Below, one piece after another: positions 47,401 through 60,989 of a stretch of DNA of 64,000 bases. The notes beneath the pieces were generated by a model. The model made no database searches. It was not told where the DNA came from and saw only the letters and a program-made list of their open reading frames with translations. A program made the translations under genes and the position numbers. Source of the DNA: Caenorhabditis elegans (taxonomy: Eukaryota; Nematoda; Chromadorea; Rhabditida; Rhabditidae); the NCBI RefSeq assembly GCF_000002985.6, contig NC_003284.9, forward strand, positions 14,570,001 through 14,634,000, in the 5' to 3' direction. Within the stretch, counting starts at the first letter, position 1. Each line of letters starts with the position of its first letter.

Positions 47401-50400
47401 CCGGATTGTCTAGTGTTGATCAGATGCACTTGCTAGCTATTGCTGACACCTTGAGTCACTTTGCCAGTGACGCCAAGGACAAGGTGGAACAAGCGAATGC
47501 AGGTGAGTAGTGCCACAACTAGGGCAGTGTAGTATATTATTCGACTTTTTTACCTGACACAATTTTTCCATATGTTTTATTAGTAGGCCAGCTGTAGAAT
47601 TAAATTTTCTCTGTATGCCGTCCAGCAGTGGTCAAAGTGACATCTAAGACTTGAAGAAAATTGATTGATTTGTAAGTTTAATTATTTCAGCTATGAAGCC
47701 TGTTGTTCAATCAGTACTCGGTGATAACACTGCTGGTGGATATGCCACTGCCGCTGCCGGAGTTGAGACTGTCGATGAATGCGGGTTACGGTACCTGATG
47801 GCTATGAAGCAGCACGAATACCTTATGGTGTGCCTCCCGATGAAGCAACGAATGGAATTGAAGAAATCCGGTCTTTCGGCCTCGAATATCATTTGGGCTC
47901 AGCACTCTGAAACTGAAACTGAGCTGTTGAATGCCGTACCTGGAATGCATAGAACAAATCCGTCGTGGGAAGAGTTGAAAGGTCTCGGAGTAGCGTGGTG
48001 GTTGAAGAATACCGCAAGCTTGAAAATTTGTATCGAAAAGGTATCAGGCTTGATGACTAGTTTAAGCTAATGTTAAAATAAATTTCAGATTGCAAAAGCT
48101 GCATTCCAGCAAAATCAAGATCCTATGGATGCTTCGCTATTTTATCTTGCTCTCCGCAAGAAGAATGTGCTCACACATTTGTTCAAAACAATACGCAACA
48201 CGACAATGGCTGATTTCTTTATGAATGATTTCACGAAAGAGCACTGGCAAAAAGTTGCAGCCAAGAATGCGTTTGTATTGATGTCCAAGCAACGATTCCA
48301 ACACGCCGCTGCATTTTTCCTGCTCAGTGGATCCTTGAAGGATGCAGTTCAAACATTATGCAGCAAATGCAATGATGTTCAACTAGCACTTGTTGTTGTA
48401 CGAATGTATGAGAGTGATCCAGAAGCACAACAAGCAATGATCAATGAGGTTTTGTGCAGGTAAAGAATAATGCATGACAAGTATTCAGATTTCAAAATAT
48501 TTTCAGAGAAGTGCTCGGAATCACTTACGAAGAATTTGAGACTCAGCGTGGTTGCTGTGATGATGATGCACCAGTCAGTGCTCATGCATCAAAGGAACCT
48601 TTCGAAAGATCAATGGCTTTCTGGATTTTAAAAGACTACACGAGAGCAGCTCATACTTTGGTACAAGAAGCACAATCTGATCGTCTTTTGTCTAGTCTCT
48701 CCGACATTTTCAATTTCTACTCGTATCTGCGAAAGCATCCACTTGTCGTCAGACAACGGCTGAACAATGTTGGAGCACAAGTCGGCACTACTGAAAAGCT
48801 GTTAGCACTTGGAAGACAATTGGAGAGTATTTTGACTCCACCTGAGCGTCGCCTATTCTTTAGAACTTCTGCTGAACACATGGCTAGAGGCTGTCCAATG
48901 TTGTCACTGGATGTTCTGAACACACTTCCAAAAAGAATCAGCATAGTTCAAGATTACGATGAAGCGCTGAAACTTTTGTTCGGAGACAATCAAAATCAAG
49001 CCGCTCCTCCACCTCCACCACAAATGTCCATTGACGTTGATTGGAGCAAGCCAACAACATCGGATGAGCCGGATGAGTTGAAGCTAGATTGGAGTGACGA
49101 AGAAAAGGACGATGAAGAGATCGAAGAAGTTACGAATGAAAATACAGTGGATGCTCCGGTAATTCAAAATGGTGCTGGAATTGAAAACGCAGCCACATTA
49201 CAAAGTCAGCTCGTTGGTGCCACTGACATTTTCGCACAACACATGAAATTTGTCGCCTCGTTGAGGATACTGACAGAGGAACTGTCGACGTTAGCGAGTG
49301 GTTTTGATGTTGACGGTGGGCAATTGAGGAACCAGGTTAGTAGAAGAGCATTGGAAACGGTAGTTTAGTATTATAAGCCCACATTTTTGTACAGGGATGT
49401 GCGGCAAATTCAGCAAATTTACTTTTTTTGGGAAGTTCCGCACACCCTTGTTTTGAAAGAACATTTGTTTAATTACTAGTAATGAAAATTGTAAAAAAAA
49501 TTGCTGTACATTTTTCTGTACATGTATACATGGTATATTATATTTTGTTACTCTTTAAATTTCTCGGCTGTGGTCAAGGGAGATAGCATAAAATTGGGGC
49601 AAGGTTTACCCATAACCAATGGTGCATTCAGATCAGTATTCCCACATTCGATGCTTGTGACAGACAAGTGGTAACGTTTGAGAGGCATGCACTCGGGTTA
49701 AGAAGGGGAACTGGTGAATGCAAATTGATACGTTTTCTATTCACAAAACAGACTAAAATTCACAGCAATTTTATTTTCGACTCCCAAACAGAACTACTCC
49801 TTCTTCCCAATAACTCGTATTATTACAACATGACTATCTCACGGTTCCCCCTTTCCACAGAATTTACCTAGTCAAATATCAATTTTCAGTTACTTAACTG
49901 GCTGGAGCGAGAAGTGGAAGTCCTTCAAACTACATGTGACTACAATGTGGAGAGAAAATCGGACGAAGCTAATGAGGATAACCATGACTCTGATTACTGG
50001 AGCTCCACAGGACCTAACTATGACCAACCGAGTGATCTTTCAAAACTGTCAAGAGCGAGTCCATCACTAACTCCAAAACGGATAACATGGCTCAAAGCGA
50101 ATCAGAAACTTTTGCGCTCTTTCACTTCCTTTTGCACACTTCACTCGGCCCACAACCATCGCCTTGCGTCGGTGCTGATGGAGCTTTTACTACTTCTGCT
50201 CAATGTACAGCGTGATGGTGACGATGATATTGTTTCGAGTATGTTATAAAACCATGTTCGAAATTAAAGTATTGTTACAGAGCAACTTATGGCCACTGGT
50301 GTGAACACGTTCCCACTGCTAGATGCCGCTGTGTCAACGCCGAAAATGTTTGTCTCGTCGCCGTTGGCTTATATTGAAAACCAAGGGTCTGATCTTCTGG

Positions 50401-53400
50401 CCGCAATTAGTGAGCTTTCTGATGTCCCAAATATGGCTGGTGATTTACAAAAGGTACTTTTTTCTCGATTGATAACTTTGGTAGATACTTTGCTAATTTT
50501 CAGTGCTACATGCTTTACAACTTATGCCAGGGATTCTCCTGCTGCATATATCTATCGCTCACCGATATTGATCAAATCTACTCTTCCATGCTTAACCTAG
50601 CTCCTAAACCAGCACCAATTGGAGGATCCGAAAATCATGTTGTGACGCCACCTGTCAAATGGCCAGGTGTAGAAGCACTTGTTGCATTGTTGGGACGTGA
50701 AAAGGAGGATGATGCACCACAGCTACGACTATTGATCATTGAATCATTCTTGGCAATTTCGATGTCACTTTTCTGCTTTGCACTGTCTGCGTACGACTCC
50801 CGATGGCTATTCCGTTTAAGCGCACACGAAATTGATCCTAGTAAATTTGGACTCATTTTTGGAGGAGGTGGTGAATCGAAAAAGGCTTCACATCCACCAG
50901 CACGCCCACCGCGTAAGCTGCAAAGTTTTCTTCATCGTCTCTATCGTTTAACTTTCAGGTCCCGCTGCTCCAGTTGTCCAGAAAGAATCAACATCTGAGA
51001 ACAATGGTGACAATCTCCGTTCACGCTTGAATCTTAGAATTCTCGGCAACGAAAAGCTCTCCACCGCGTCAAAAGACAGTTTACCTTCGGAAGCATTGCA
51101 TTCCAAGTGGGTGCCGCCGCAGAAGAATATTGTGCAGTTGTTTGCTGAAAAGCCGAGCGTGATGATGCACGAAGATGACGATGATGCTTACGAGTCTGAC
51201 GAGGAAGATAAAGGGAATAGCTATTCCGACGACGAGGAGGATGAGGATACGTTGAGTTGTGAGAATGCGGCTCCGGCTAGTTTTGCGTGGCAGTTGTTGA
51301 GGCTGGCGTTAATTCAACAGCAGCTACATCGTGTCAAGCAGTTTTTGATTTTAGTTGGATTTGATCCACGTGGTAAGTAATTATTCTTCAGGGTTAAATT
51401 TAAATATTATGCTGAAACATTCCGAAGTTTCCCCGGTCCCAGGGAAGACGATAGTGACCGCTGCGGGGATTGAACCCGCATCATCTGGTTGGAAGGGGCG
51501 CACCTTACCCACTAGACTACACCCGTCTTTCTACTACTACTATTAATTATGCATCTCATCAACCGGTTCATAAAATAGCTATACCCTCTTTATTAGTATT
51601 GCATTCCTAATAGCTATGCTGGGAAATAAGCGAATTGTTATGCTATTATATTAATTTTTTTAGACATTCCAACAGTCGCTCCTCGCATTGACTCCATTCT
51701 TCAACAGCTCAACTCGTGGATCTCTCTGCAACACCAGACACTTAAAAACTTCCCAGGTGGAATTCCAAACGATGTCCTTCCGGATATGACTATTGATATG
51801 AGTGATCAGCATCTTGCTGCATCAATGAAGTAACATTGTTACTTTTTTTTAGGATGTTAACAATAATTTTTTGCAGAAAGTATGCCGTGCTTGTTAAAAA
51901 GAACAACACTCCTTTTGAGTCAGAAGATAGGAAAATTCAATCTATTCAACGCTTGTGGACATTCCTTGTGAGAGAAGATCATCTTCAAGAGATATTCATC
52001 AAATACATTTTCTCACAGCACAGTATGATGGTAAGATTTTTTTTGCAGAATCCGCAATCAACATTTTAATTTTGCATTTTTTTTAAGGAAAGCGCCCCAG
52101 AACCTATTGACATGATAGTGGGCATTGACAACAATCCACATCTCCCAGAAGCATTCAAAATCGTTCAAAAAGATAGTGAACCGATTGTCGCATTCGGGTG
52201 CAACCAAGAGTCGCCGGGACTGATTGTCGTGTCGAACGGCCGAGAGCTTCAAGAGATGGACATGTCCAACGTGTTCAAGGATCAGTATGATCAGACATCA
52301 TGGATGTGGAATCGAGCAGATCTTGACGTGAGTCATTTGATTTAGAGTATATTTTCGCAATATGAAATTTATAGATGAAGAATATTCATTCAAAACGAGA
52401 TGCTCTGCGAGATAACGATGATTATCAAATCTTCACCGATACCAACTCTCAAAATGTCAAACATACCAATGTGGTGAGTAATCTGAATCTCTTTTGATTT
52501 ATTGTTTGTAAATCCAACACTCACATGTCAAGAGAGTTTTCACAATTTCAATATCTTTAATTCTGTTTAGCTTACACCCTGGATAATTGATCGCAGTCGT
52601 AGAGGACTAAATAAGGTTTTGTTTTACGTGACAAATTGTCGAAAATGTTGTGATTGTGATCATTATTATTCTCTTTTTTAATTGAACTCTTTATGTCTGT
52701 GTTGCCCGTACTAGTTGCAAGTCGTGTTGTTCGCAATTTTAACGCGCTGTTTTTCAGATGATCAAACGCCATATTCCCGGAGTTCGTCGTATTGATTCAC
52801 ATCCGCATGCTCCGTTCTATGTGACTGGATCCTCGGATGGGTCGATCAAGGTTTGGAAGTGGGGAGCGAAGGATACAGTCTACACGGCTCGAGTTGCCGG
52901 ACAACACGCCAAAGTGTCAAAAATTGCTTTTTCGTGCAATGGAAACAAGTTTGCCGCGGTGGACGGAGATGGAATGTTGTGTCTCTGGCAAGCTAGTCAG
53001 GCTACAGAGCAGAAGAAGCCGTTCTTTGTGAGTTTTTTTTGTATATACTTAAAGGTGGAGTAGCGCCAGTTAAAATCCACTCATTTGGTCCAAAATGACC
53101 AAATATCATAATAAATCGTTTCAAAAATTTTTTTTTTTGAAAATTTACTATTTACTGTCAAAAAGACATTTTTTGACATTTTTTATTTTTTAATTTTGTT
53201 TAAATTATTTGTATTAAAACATTGTAGGGGTCGAAACATGCGAAATTTCTTTAAACTTCCTCAAAAGCTCGTATTTTTCAAAATTTTGGCAATCTGCCAA
53301 AACTTTGAACGGAGAAAATGAAAAATCTATAAATTTTTGGAGTATTTTATTATGATATTCGGTTGTTTTGGATCATTATAAATGCATTTAGGAAAATCCA

Positions 53401-54260
53401 CAATGGCGCTACTTCACCTTTAAATTCAAAGAGCGAAGTTTTTTTCAAGATTCAAAATTAATGTAGCAACATTTGAAACATTTTGATAAGTAGCTCAATT
53501 TTGTTTAAAATAATAATAAAAAACTACGTGGAATTGCCAAAGCTACCAAACTGCAAAAAACTTTTTTTTCAGAGTCAGCGTTGTCACAACAAGTCGGCCA
53601 CTGATGTTCGATTCCTTGGTCACTCTGCTTCAGTGCTCTTGACTGCTGGATCTTCATCTCTCGACTATAATCTCGGTCTTTGGGATACACTTTTACCGAC
53701 CAACCGTGCTCTTGTTCATTCCTGGGTGGCTCATCCCGAAGGAGCCACTTGTGCTCTTTATGTTCCTAACCAGCAGACAATCTTTTCTGGTGGACGACAC
53801 GGTGAAATATGTCTGTGGGATATTCGTCAACGACAGTTGCGGCACACGATCAAGGCGTTTGATCAGATGCATGTTGTCAAAACACTGGCCACCGATTCGG
53901 CTCAGGATCTCATTGTGTCTGGATCGAGTGAGGGTGATATTAAGATTTGGTCGGCCGACGCGATTCCACAGCTTATGTACAGTTTACCAGGCGAGCATAC
54001 GGCCAAAGGAGGATTTTCATTCAGGCAAGGTGCGTGAATATTCATTAATGATAATTCTGACAACATGTTTGGAATTACTTTTCTTCAAACTTTTTTTCTC
54101 GACATAATCTATATATATATTTTCAGTGGGTCAATCAACTGTACAAGGTGTCCAACAACTATTTATCGATCAAAACATGCGTCTTTTCTCATGTGGTGCT
54201 GACGCTTCACTCAAGTTCCGCACACTACCGTCAATCTTCAACATGACAAGTCTTTTATAA
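41403..54260 (+). CDS. rbc-1: Rabconnectin-3 alpha (DMXL/Rav1 family), V-ATPase regulator
   Basis: About 33 exons give roughly 3,000 residues, matching human DMXL1/DMXL2 (about 3,030). The start MNAHQVITGALNNGENVYAL matches the human MNLHQVLTGAVN start. N-terminal WD40 repeats follow (VVILDSDFNRVQIIP; YIRYSPDGYYLALSGDRDCF). The Rav1 C-terminal type domain is at 46.7-48.9 kb (CGLRYLMAMKQHEYLMVC; AWWLKNTASLKICIEKIA). Acidic linkers follow, then a C-terminal WD40 block at 52.7-54.2 kb (VTGSSDGSIKVWKWG; IFSGGRHGEICLWDIRQ). The family assembles the V1 and Vo parts of the V-ATPase and acidifies endosomes and synaptic vesicles. Introns hold a tRNA-like relic (51.45 kb) and a MITE (53.05 kb). The poly(A) signal is at 54839. 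Confidence 0.93.
51453..51527 (-). pseudogene. tRNA-like relic in an rbc-1 intron
   Basis: The minus strand reads GACGGGTGTAGTCTAGTGGG (box-A-like) and later GCGGGTTCAATCCCCGC, a perfect T-arm with box B. The loop has CTTCCAA, as in tRNA-Gly(TCC). Acceptor pairing has at least two mismatches and the anticodon stem pairs badly, so it is a degraded tRNA or tRNA-derived element rather than a working gene. It lies antisense to rbc-1. Confidence 0.6.
53049..53424. mobile_element. Inverted-repeat MITE, intronic copy 2 (rbc-1)
   Basis: Left end CTTAAAGGTGGAGTAGCGCC and right end GGCGCTACTTCACCTTTAAA form near-perfect terminal inverted repeats. Inner blocks are also inverted (CCAAATATCATAATAAA against ATTTTATTATGATATTCGG). 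It sits in the intron between exons 31 and 32 of rbc-1, between WD40 blades. Confidence 0.85.
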
Positions 54261-55584
54261 TTTTATATGTATGATATTTATGGTTTTTTCATACCCCCTA
54301 CCCTACTTTCGATGTTTTCTCAAACTTTACCTAACAACTAGATCAGTAGCTATTGCACGCTTCAAACGTCTACTTACCTCTATTTTTATCTTTGTTTTTC
54401 CTTCCCAAATACCAGATTTTCATGTGTAATTCATCGTCACTTTTTTCTGTGTGTGTGTGCCACATTTTAATTTAATTCGACTTTTTTTTAATTCGGAACT
54501 ATGTCACTTAAAATTATTTTTCCCCTCCGCTCCCAGCCAATCAAACCCAGTTTTTCATGTTTCAAATGGTTAGTGTCAAAGAAAATTTACAGATGATAGA
54601 TGATTGTGAGATTTATTTTTTTTTACGCTGTATGCAAATATTTATAATTTCCGAGTTGTGCTTTATTTATTTGAACAAAAATTTCTATGTCTACGTAGTC
54701 TATTTCCCCCCATCCACTTAGGACCAGCCAGTGCAATTGTGAACTATAACTAGATTCCAGTAGAAAATGCATCCGTGAACAACAACAACAACACATTCCA
54801 CTAAGTTAACTTTTTTTTCAAACTTGTTTATTATTTGCAATAAATGATTAAAAAAAACAAATATTTACATACTCTGCAGATTTATTAAAAATAAGTTACT
54901 TATTAAAAATACAAGAAATAATTTGATTTTTTGAAGGTGAAGAAGCAAAGTTATTTTGAACGTTCTAACAGACTCAAACACACATTAAATAATCGAATTT
55001 CCTAATGAGACATCTTTCAAAAAACATATCAAATTTATAGCAGACAAAATTTAGTTGACTGATTTGTCCGCGAATAACTTTCCTGTTTTCACTGATTTCT
55101 AAAAAGTCTCATAGAAAAATTTCTTATTTAGGACATGTGCCAAGTCTTTCGGAGTTATCAAAACTTTTCGCAACTCCATTTTAAATCTTTGTTTTGTTTC
55201 AATGTTCTCAGAAGAGACGTCAGCATAGCTAGGATTTGTTTTGTTTTCTTGAAAACAACAAGGATTTAAATGTACGTAGAAGATGAATTCTAGACAACAC
55301 AATGTAGGATTGAAAACAAAAAAAAATCGAGAATGAAGCTTTGTTATTCCACGAGTTGGTATTTTAAGTTTCTGACTCGGACTCGGAAAAAGTGGAAATT
55401 TTCAGACTTTTGGTCCCCCAAATTCCATTCCAATAACTTTTCTTCATCTCCGATTCCCGTTTAACTAGAAATCGTGGATTACTTGTAATATGATACAAAA
55501 TAAGCAACTCGAATGTGAGAAAAAACCTCGCAAGAAAGATACAAACAGAAGGAAAAAAAAAGAAAACAGAAAAATTGAAAAAAT
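54261..55584. other. Convergent 3' region of rbc-1 and the receptor gene
   Basis: It holds the rbc-1 3' UTR with AATAAA at 54839-54844 and a minus-strand AATAAA (TTTATT at 54891) that could end the receptor transcript. A 67-residue minus-strand frame (55302-55099) has no splice or homology support. Nothing else is seen. Confidence 0.5.
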
Positions 55585-58500
55585 TCACACCCACAGAGTT
55601 GACGACGTCTCGTTGTTCTCCTTGTCATCTTTGTCATCCTTGTAAATTATACAGGAAGAATTTCGCATCAAATTGTGCACTAGTGGTGGTCTTTGACAGG
55701 AAAGTGTTCGGCTTCTTTCACGGGGAACAATTGCCGGCTCTTCTTCAAGACGACGCATCGAGACCGATAAGTGACGAGAAGATGAAACTTTGGATAAAAT
55801 GTTCCGGTCGAAAACGAACAGTGTTAGGTAAAACGCGTTGAATGTGAACTGAAATTTTTGAATTTGAGGTGGATTTTTTTGGAGTAATAGCGAAATTTTG
55901 ATCATCGCTCTATTAGATTCAAAGTGGCTCCACACCAGCGAATTTTATTTGGAAATGTTTCGAAAAAGTTTTATGGCGGTTCAAACATTAAAAACATCTG
56001 ATTTTCTCAAAAAAATTATTAGTTTTTTAAACAAATTTTATTTGTTTTTTTTTGCCGCAAGTTAGTTCAACTATCACATATCATAATATTTGCTTTTTAC
56101 TCAAATTTTTTGAAAATAGTGTTTTTTCAGTCGATAAGTGCACATATTTTATTTTGCCAGCTCTGACATTTGCATGGAGAAAATTTTTTAAATTTTAGCT
56201 AAGAGTTCATTTCAACACTTTGAACCGCATTGAAAGTTGACATACCTATTTTTATCGAAATTTTAAAGTCATTGGTAAAATATGGATTTAGATTTTTACC
56301 AAAACCTGACAAATAACCCAAAATGTTTTTTTTTCAAATATTCTTTCTTGAACTTCATTTTTAAAAGTTTTGCGTTATCTTAAAATATTATTCCCTCATA
56401 ACAATCCAGAAAAATCTGATTACTGAAAAAAGAAAACCCTCGACGTGGCTCGTCTATTTCAAGATATATCGTCGGAATCCCTACATTACTGATAATCACC
56501 AATTATGTCTCCAATCATATCAAAAATCGCCGAAAAAAAGCAGCAACCAACCCTTGCTAAATAAGATCCTTTGAAGACTTGAAACAAAATGAACACAACG
56601 TTCCCGTCGATATACGGCCTGATAGCTCGAAGGATACCATCTGGAGTGGATAAGCTCACGGCGAGCAGCGTGACCAGCATGAATTTCCGAGTTGTTATCA
56701 TTTTCCTCTGAATGAATTTCAAGTTGAATGAAAATTGAGCTCGTGGAATTTACCTTCTCCGTATCTTCATCTAGTCTATGGAAAACAATCTGTAGCAATG
56801 GATCGTTTTGCTGTCTAGATGGACGAAAACATAGTACCAAGAGATCCAGTGCGAGAATAAAGGAGACTGGTAACAAAGTGGAGATGAACACATCAACACT
56901 GTTGTACAATGTTGAATACTCCTAAAATAATTTTTAAAGTTAAATTTTTTTTACAAAATCATTGTTCCTGGCGTCTTAACACTTACATCAATAATCAAAA
57001 TACATTGGAAGTTTTCCTGCTTCACTGCAACCAGCAAATACATGTTCGAAATAATGGCCACAATGAAGCATGGTATCACCATGTGCCACGGGCTTCTCCA
57101 AAGCGTTGTATAGTGGATCGGAGAGAACACTGCCAGATACCGTAGTCCAGACATGAATAACCAGCAGTACATACTATAGGTGTAGGAGCATCGAAGTGTG
57201 AACTCGGCGATCTGAAAGTAATGAAGTTTTTGTAATGTGATGTGAAGTTGACGCGGAAACAGATTATGAAATTTTGTTTCATAGGCCACTTGTCTAATAC
57301 TGCAGAAAACTTAAATGATACTGATTTCTTGACTTATCGTTATTATTATAAGTTACGAACTTTCAAAAAATTGATTGAAATATTAAAATAATTGAGTTTG
57401 TTCAAGCCATGTTTCTGGACATTCCTACATCAAGGACAAGTTTCAAAAAAAAATGCAAGTTTCAAAAAAAGAGTAAAAAAACAGAAATAACCAGATCATA
57501 ATCAAATTCTTCTGCAGGTGTGCTGGGTTACGATTTTACTTTTCACAAAGTGTCATCTTTCAGTAAATATGTAAGTACTTATTATACATTTTATTTGCAC
57601 TAAATTGCGACATATTTAATCGTTTCCACATTCAATTATTTTTGCATAATGAAAACTGTTCAGTTTTCCAAATTAGAACATTTTACACTATAACCAAGCA
57701 ATATTGAGTTTTTGTGTGTTTTTTTTTCCTAATCAAACAACAACAAAACCTTGTCTTCCCAAAATAGCTTGGGCTGTCTAGATCCAGTAGTTCAGTAATA
57801 AATCTACTTGTTTTTTGTGTCTAGCGCCTTGTTTCAATTCTGACTAGAACGATCAAGTTGTGATTCACAATTACAACTTTAGTCATATTGGCATTGCAAT
57901 GATCAGGATAACACATCACCCTTTGTGAGTGATTCAGCCCGCATCATGCGCGTTGTTACTAGACAGCTAGTTCCTCGGAAAAATTGGAACGGAAGCCATA
58001 GGAGATTACTGAGCAATTCATTGGAAAATTAATGAATGAGTACAAGGGATTTGGAGAGAATTAAACAAGTTAATGAAATGAACTTTCTAAAAAAAAAGTT
58101 CATCTTGGTTTTGATGGTGAAACAGACAATAACACTTGTAGTGCAAATAAACTGAAAATTAATGTGAATAGGTAGTTTCCAACTATGCAAATAAAAATTC
58201 AAATTTTTGCAAAGGTCAAGTTTTTGTTAATACATTTTACCAAAAATCTTTGAGGAAATATTCTAAAAATCGAAGATTCCAAGGAAAAAGCATACACCAT
58301 ACCTTTGACGGTGAGTATCGACAAAAACGCAACACCATTTTTAATTTTGTTTTAAAAATTAATAGTGACCAATGAGGTGAACCAATTTGAATGCGGCAAC
58401 AAATGTTTTATATACTTAAAATAGGGCTAAAAACTTGTTTTCAAAAAAAAATTAGAAATCACCTACTAAAGTATCTGAAAATCTAGACCTCTACTGGCAC

Positions 58501-58916
58501 TTTGTAACTTTGAATCTCAAGATATACCAAAAGTTGCGTGGGTTAGCTGTTCCGTGACATCACTCGAAAGACTACCTCACCTTGCACAAAATACTTGCTG
58601 CCTGCTCGCTTGATGTGATAGATAGTAAGTAAGTGAGCATTTCAAAGCAGGATAACACAAGATTGACGGCATCGCAAACTGCCATTGACATCAAGTAGAT
58701 TCCTGTTCCATTGATGAACTGTAATGTTTCATTTGAAGTTTGAAAGTTGTGAGATAGTATTACCTGATCTTTGTCTGATTTGTATAATCTAGACATTTTG
58801 TTGACCACGTAAATGTTTAGGATGATGCCGACGAACACAATAACAGAATATATAGTTTGAATAATAGTACCCATTACGTCATCCCCAATGGGAAAGATTA
58901 ATATGAAATGTTTCAT
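55585..58916 (-). CDS. Rhodopsin-type G-protein-coupled receptor
   Basis: Six exons (58916-58764, 58718-58581, 57211-56987, 56921-56754, 56707-56552, 55848-55585) give 367 residues. Seven helices are visible: TM1 IYSVIVFVGIILNIYVV, TM2 YLMSMAVCDAVNLVLSCF, TM3 near YSMYCWLFMSGLRYLAVF, TM4 MVIPCFIVAIISNMYLLV, TM5 VFISTLLPVSFILALDLLV, TM6 KFMLVTLLAVSLSTPDGI, and TM7 split by the last intron (VVFILFQVFKGSYLA then FTFNAFYLTLFVFDRNI). The Cys pair ILCK and NFQC fits the TM3-loop disulphide. DRY is LRY. The tail is Ser/Arg-rich and then acidic, ending TSSTLWV. Reading straight past 56552 gives a stop at 56486 and loses TM7, so I chose the donor at 56551. The ligand is unknown; a peptide or amine is possible. 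It has a 1.4-kb intron 2. Confidence 0.78.
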
Positions 58917-60756
58917 TTTTCAAATTTTGAAAAAATGAACACAAGAATGAATAAAAGGAAACAGCCCAAAACAGGTGCTCAGCTGTCCTCTCAGAGAGCT
59001 CACAAGGAATAATCGATGTCTTTCCGCGATTCTGTCTTTTTTGCAGAGATTAGTTTATTAACATGTCGAAAGAAGGATTAACTCTTGTCGAGCCGACGCA
59101 TCCAATACGGGGGATTTCGAAGATATTGGTTTCCCTCCTCTCATCATGCAGAATAAATCTCTTGAATATAATGTTGGTCGGTAGTGTGTTGAAAAAAAAC
59201 GGGGATAAGCTTATTAGGAAAGAGAAGCGAAAGTGTAACAAATGTGTGTGAAGATAGTTTCAAAATTGGAAAGTGACACCAATGGGCGAGGCGAGTTCTT
59301 GAGAATGCTAGAAGTGCTAGACTGGAAATCAAAGCATGTTAACAGGATAACTCTTACTTCAATGATTTCTGTTCGCCAAATAACACAGCTGGCTAGGACA
59401 CAACGAACTTTCACACAGGTGTTGAATCTATCTGGAAATTAGATTTTATTAGATGGTCAAAGAAATGCAATGCTTTCAACAAATAAGATAACGTGCAAAA
59501 ACCAACGAGCTTTGGTGTAGTGATTTTCCGTTTTAGCAAATGTTTAAGGATACATATGTCAACTTAAGGGATCAGGTGCAGAACGAAGTTTAAAGGGGAA
59601 AAATAATACGGAAACGGCCGCCATATTTGGAAAGAAACGGATTTCCTCAATCATACACTTTCCGGCTATGCTTGCTAAAAATCAAAGGATTTTCAATGCA
59701 GGTAACTCAAAAAAGTAGAGTTCCGTGAAATTTGAGTTTGATAAATGAAAAATGTCGAAAATCTGACGAAAACAAAATCTTAACTCTAATTTGATTAATC
59801 TCAATCTAAACGTACAAAACAAGCAGGGAAATTACGGGAAACAGAATTTTTGAAATATGTTGGAAAAATAAAGGCCAAAAATCGACTTATTTTTCATAAA
59901 TGTAGATTTAGGGCAAAGCCATTGAATGCAGCAAAAACTGAAAAGCATAGAAAATTTTAGCAGTACGTGAAGCTGGCCGAAATGCTGCTCATTCTTCTGA
60001 GAGACTGAAATTGAAATATACGTCAACAATACGGTAATATGTATGTTTTGATGAGTACTGTGATTTGTATCCTAGTGTTGAAACTTTACAAGGCAATGCA
60101 TTCACTCCCACAGTTTTGCACAAGTTACCATAGGGAACAATTACGCGAAAAATGGATAAATTTGGAATTTGTATAAATAATGTATAAATTTAGTATATAT
60201 TTTTTTTCATTGAAAGGAAGAAAATAAATAATGTAATGGATAAAAATTGTGAAATTAAAAAAAAAACCCGCCAGAGACATTTTCAAGATGATAATTTTAG
60301 GAAGAAAGTGAACTGATTGGATAGTTTTTCAACATTTTCAATTTCAATGGGGGTTGAAAATTTGTCTTCTATCAATCTAGCACCGCAATTATCACAGCCC
60401 TATAAACCAATCAAAAAATGGTTTCGCATACAAGACGGATAAAGGAAATACGGAATATGGGGAATTTAAAAAATTCTATAACATTGGATGTGTCTAGATA
60501 CCATGAGTTCAAATTTTGAATAATATCAAATATTTAGCAAACCACAAAAACAACAATAAAAGCACAACATTAGCAAATCCAGGCGCATTTTCAGCAAATG
60601 CAAATTGAGGTGAAATTTAATTAGAGTGAGTCAAATAAAAAATGCAGAAATTTATGCCGTTCGTTTGTTCACTAAATTGGTAATGTTTGCAAGGCTGATT
60701 ATTGTGCCAGCTTATACCAGAGATACGAGACAATAACATTAACGAACGTTTTACAA

Positions 60757-60942
60757 TTATTCCCATCGGCAAAGGAAAATGTCGCTGGAGCTTTTATTTT
60801 GAAAACATGTCCGAATACCAGCTTTATGCTTATCCAATAATACATCTGCAATAACATCGCAGTTTTCTAATACCACATCTTCGTTTAAAAAAGCTTCCTG
60901 AAACATGGACTCCGTGACAGACAATTTTGCATAATTTAAGTA
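60757..60942 (-). pseudogene. Isolated coding-like exon (minus strand), gene unknown
   Basis: A good acceptor (GCATTTTCAG) precedes an open frame reading YLNYAKLSVTESMFQEAFLN, then EDVVLENCDVIADVLLDKH, and ending FLCRWE with a stop at 60757. Composition is protein-like. I found no convincing upstream exon; the frame at 61294-61085 is a weak candidate. It may be the last exon of an undetected gene or a relic. Confidence 0.3.
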
Positions 60943-60989
60943 CTGAAAATGCAATATTTTTTGTTAGTGTTATTATTTCATATTAAGGT

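Noticed and set aside
55099..55302. 67-residue minus-strand frame after the receptor stop
   Set aside because: It is most likely receptor 3' UTR. I found no acceptor of good quality and no match.
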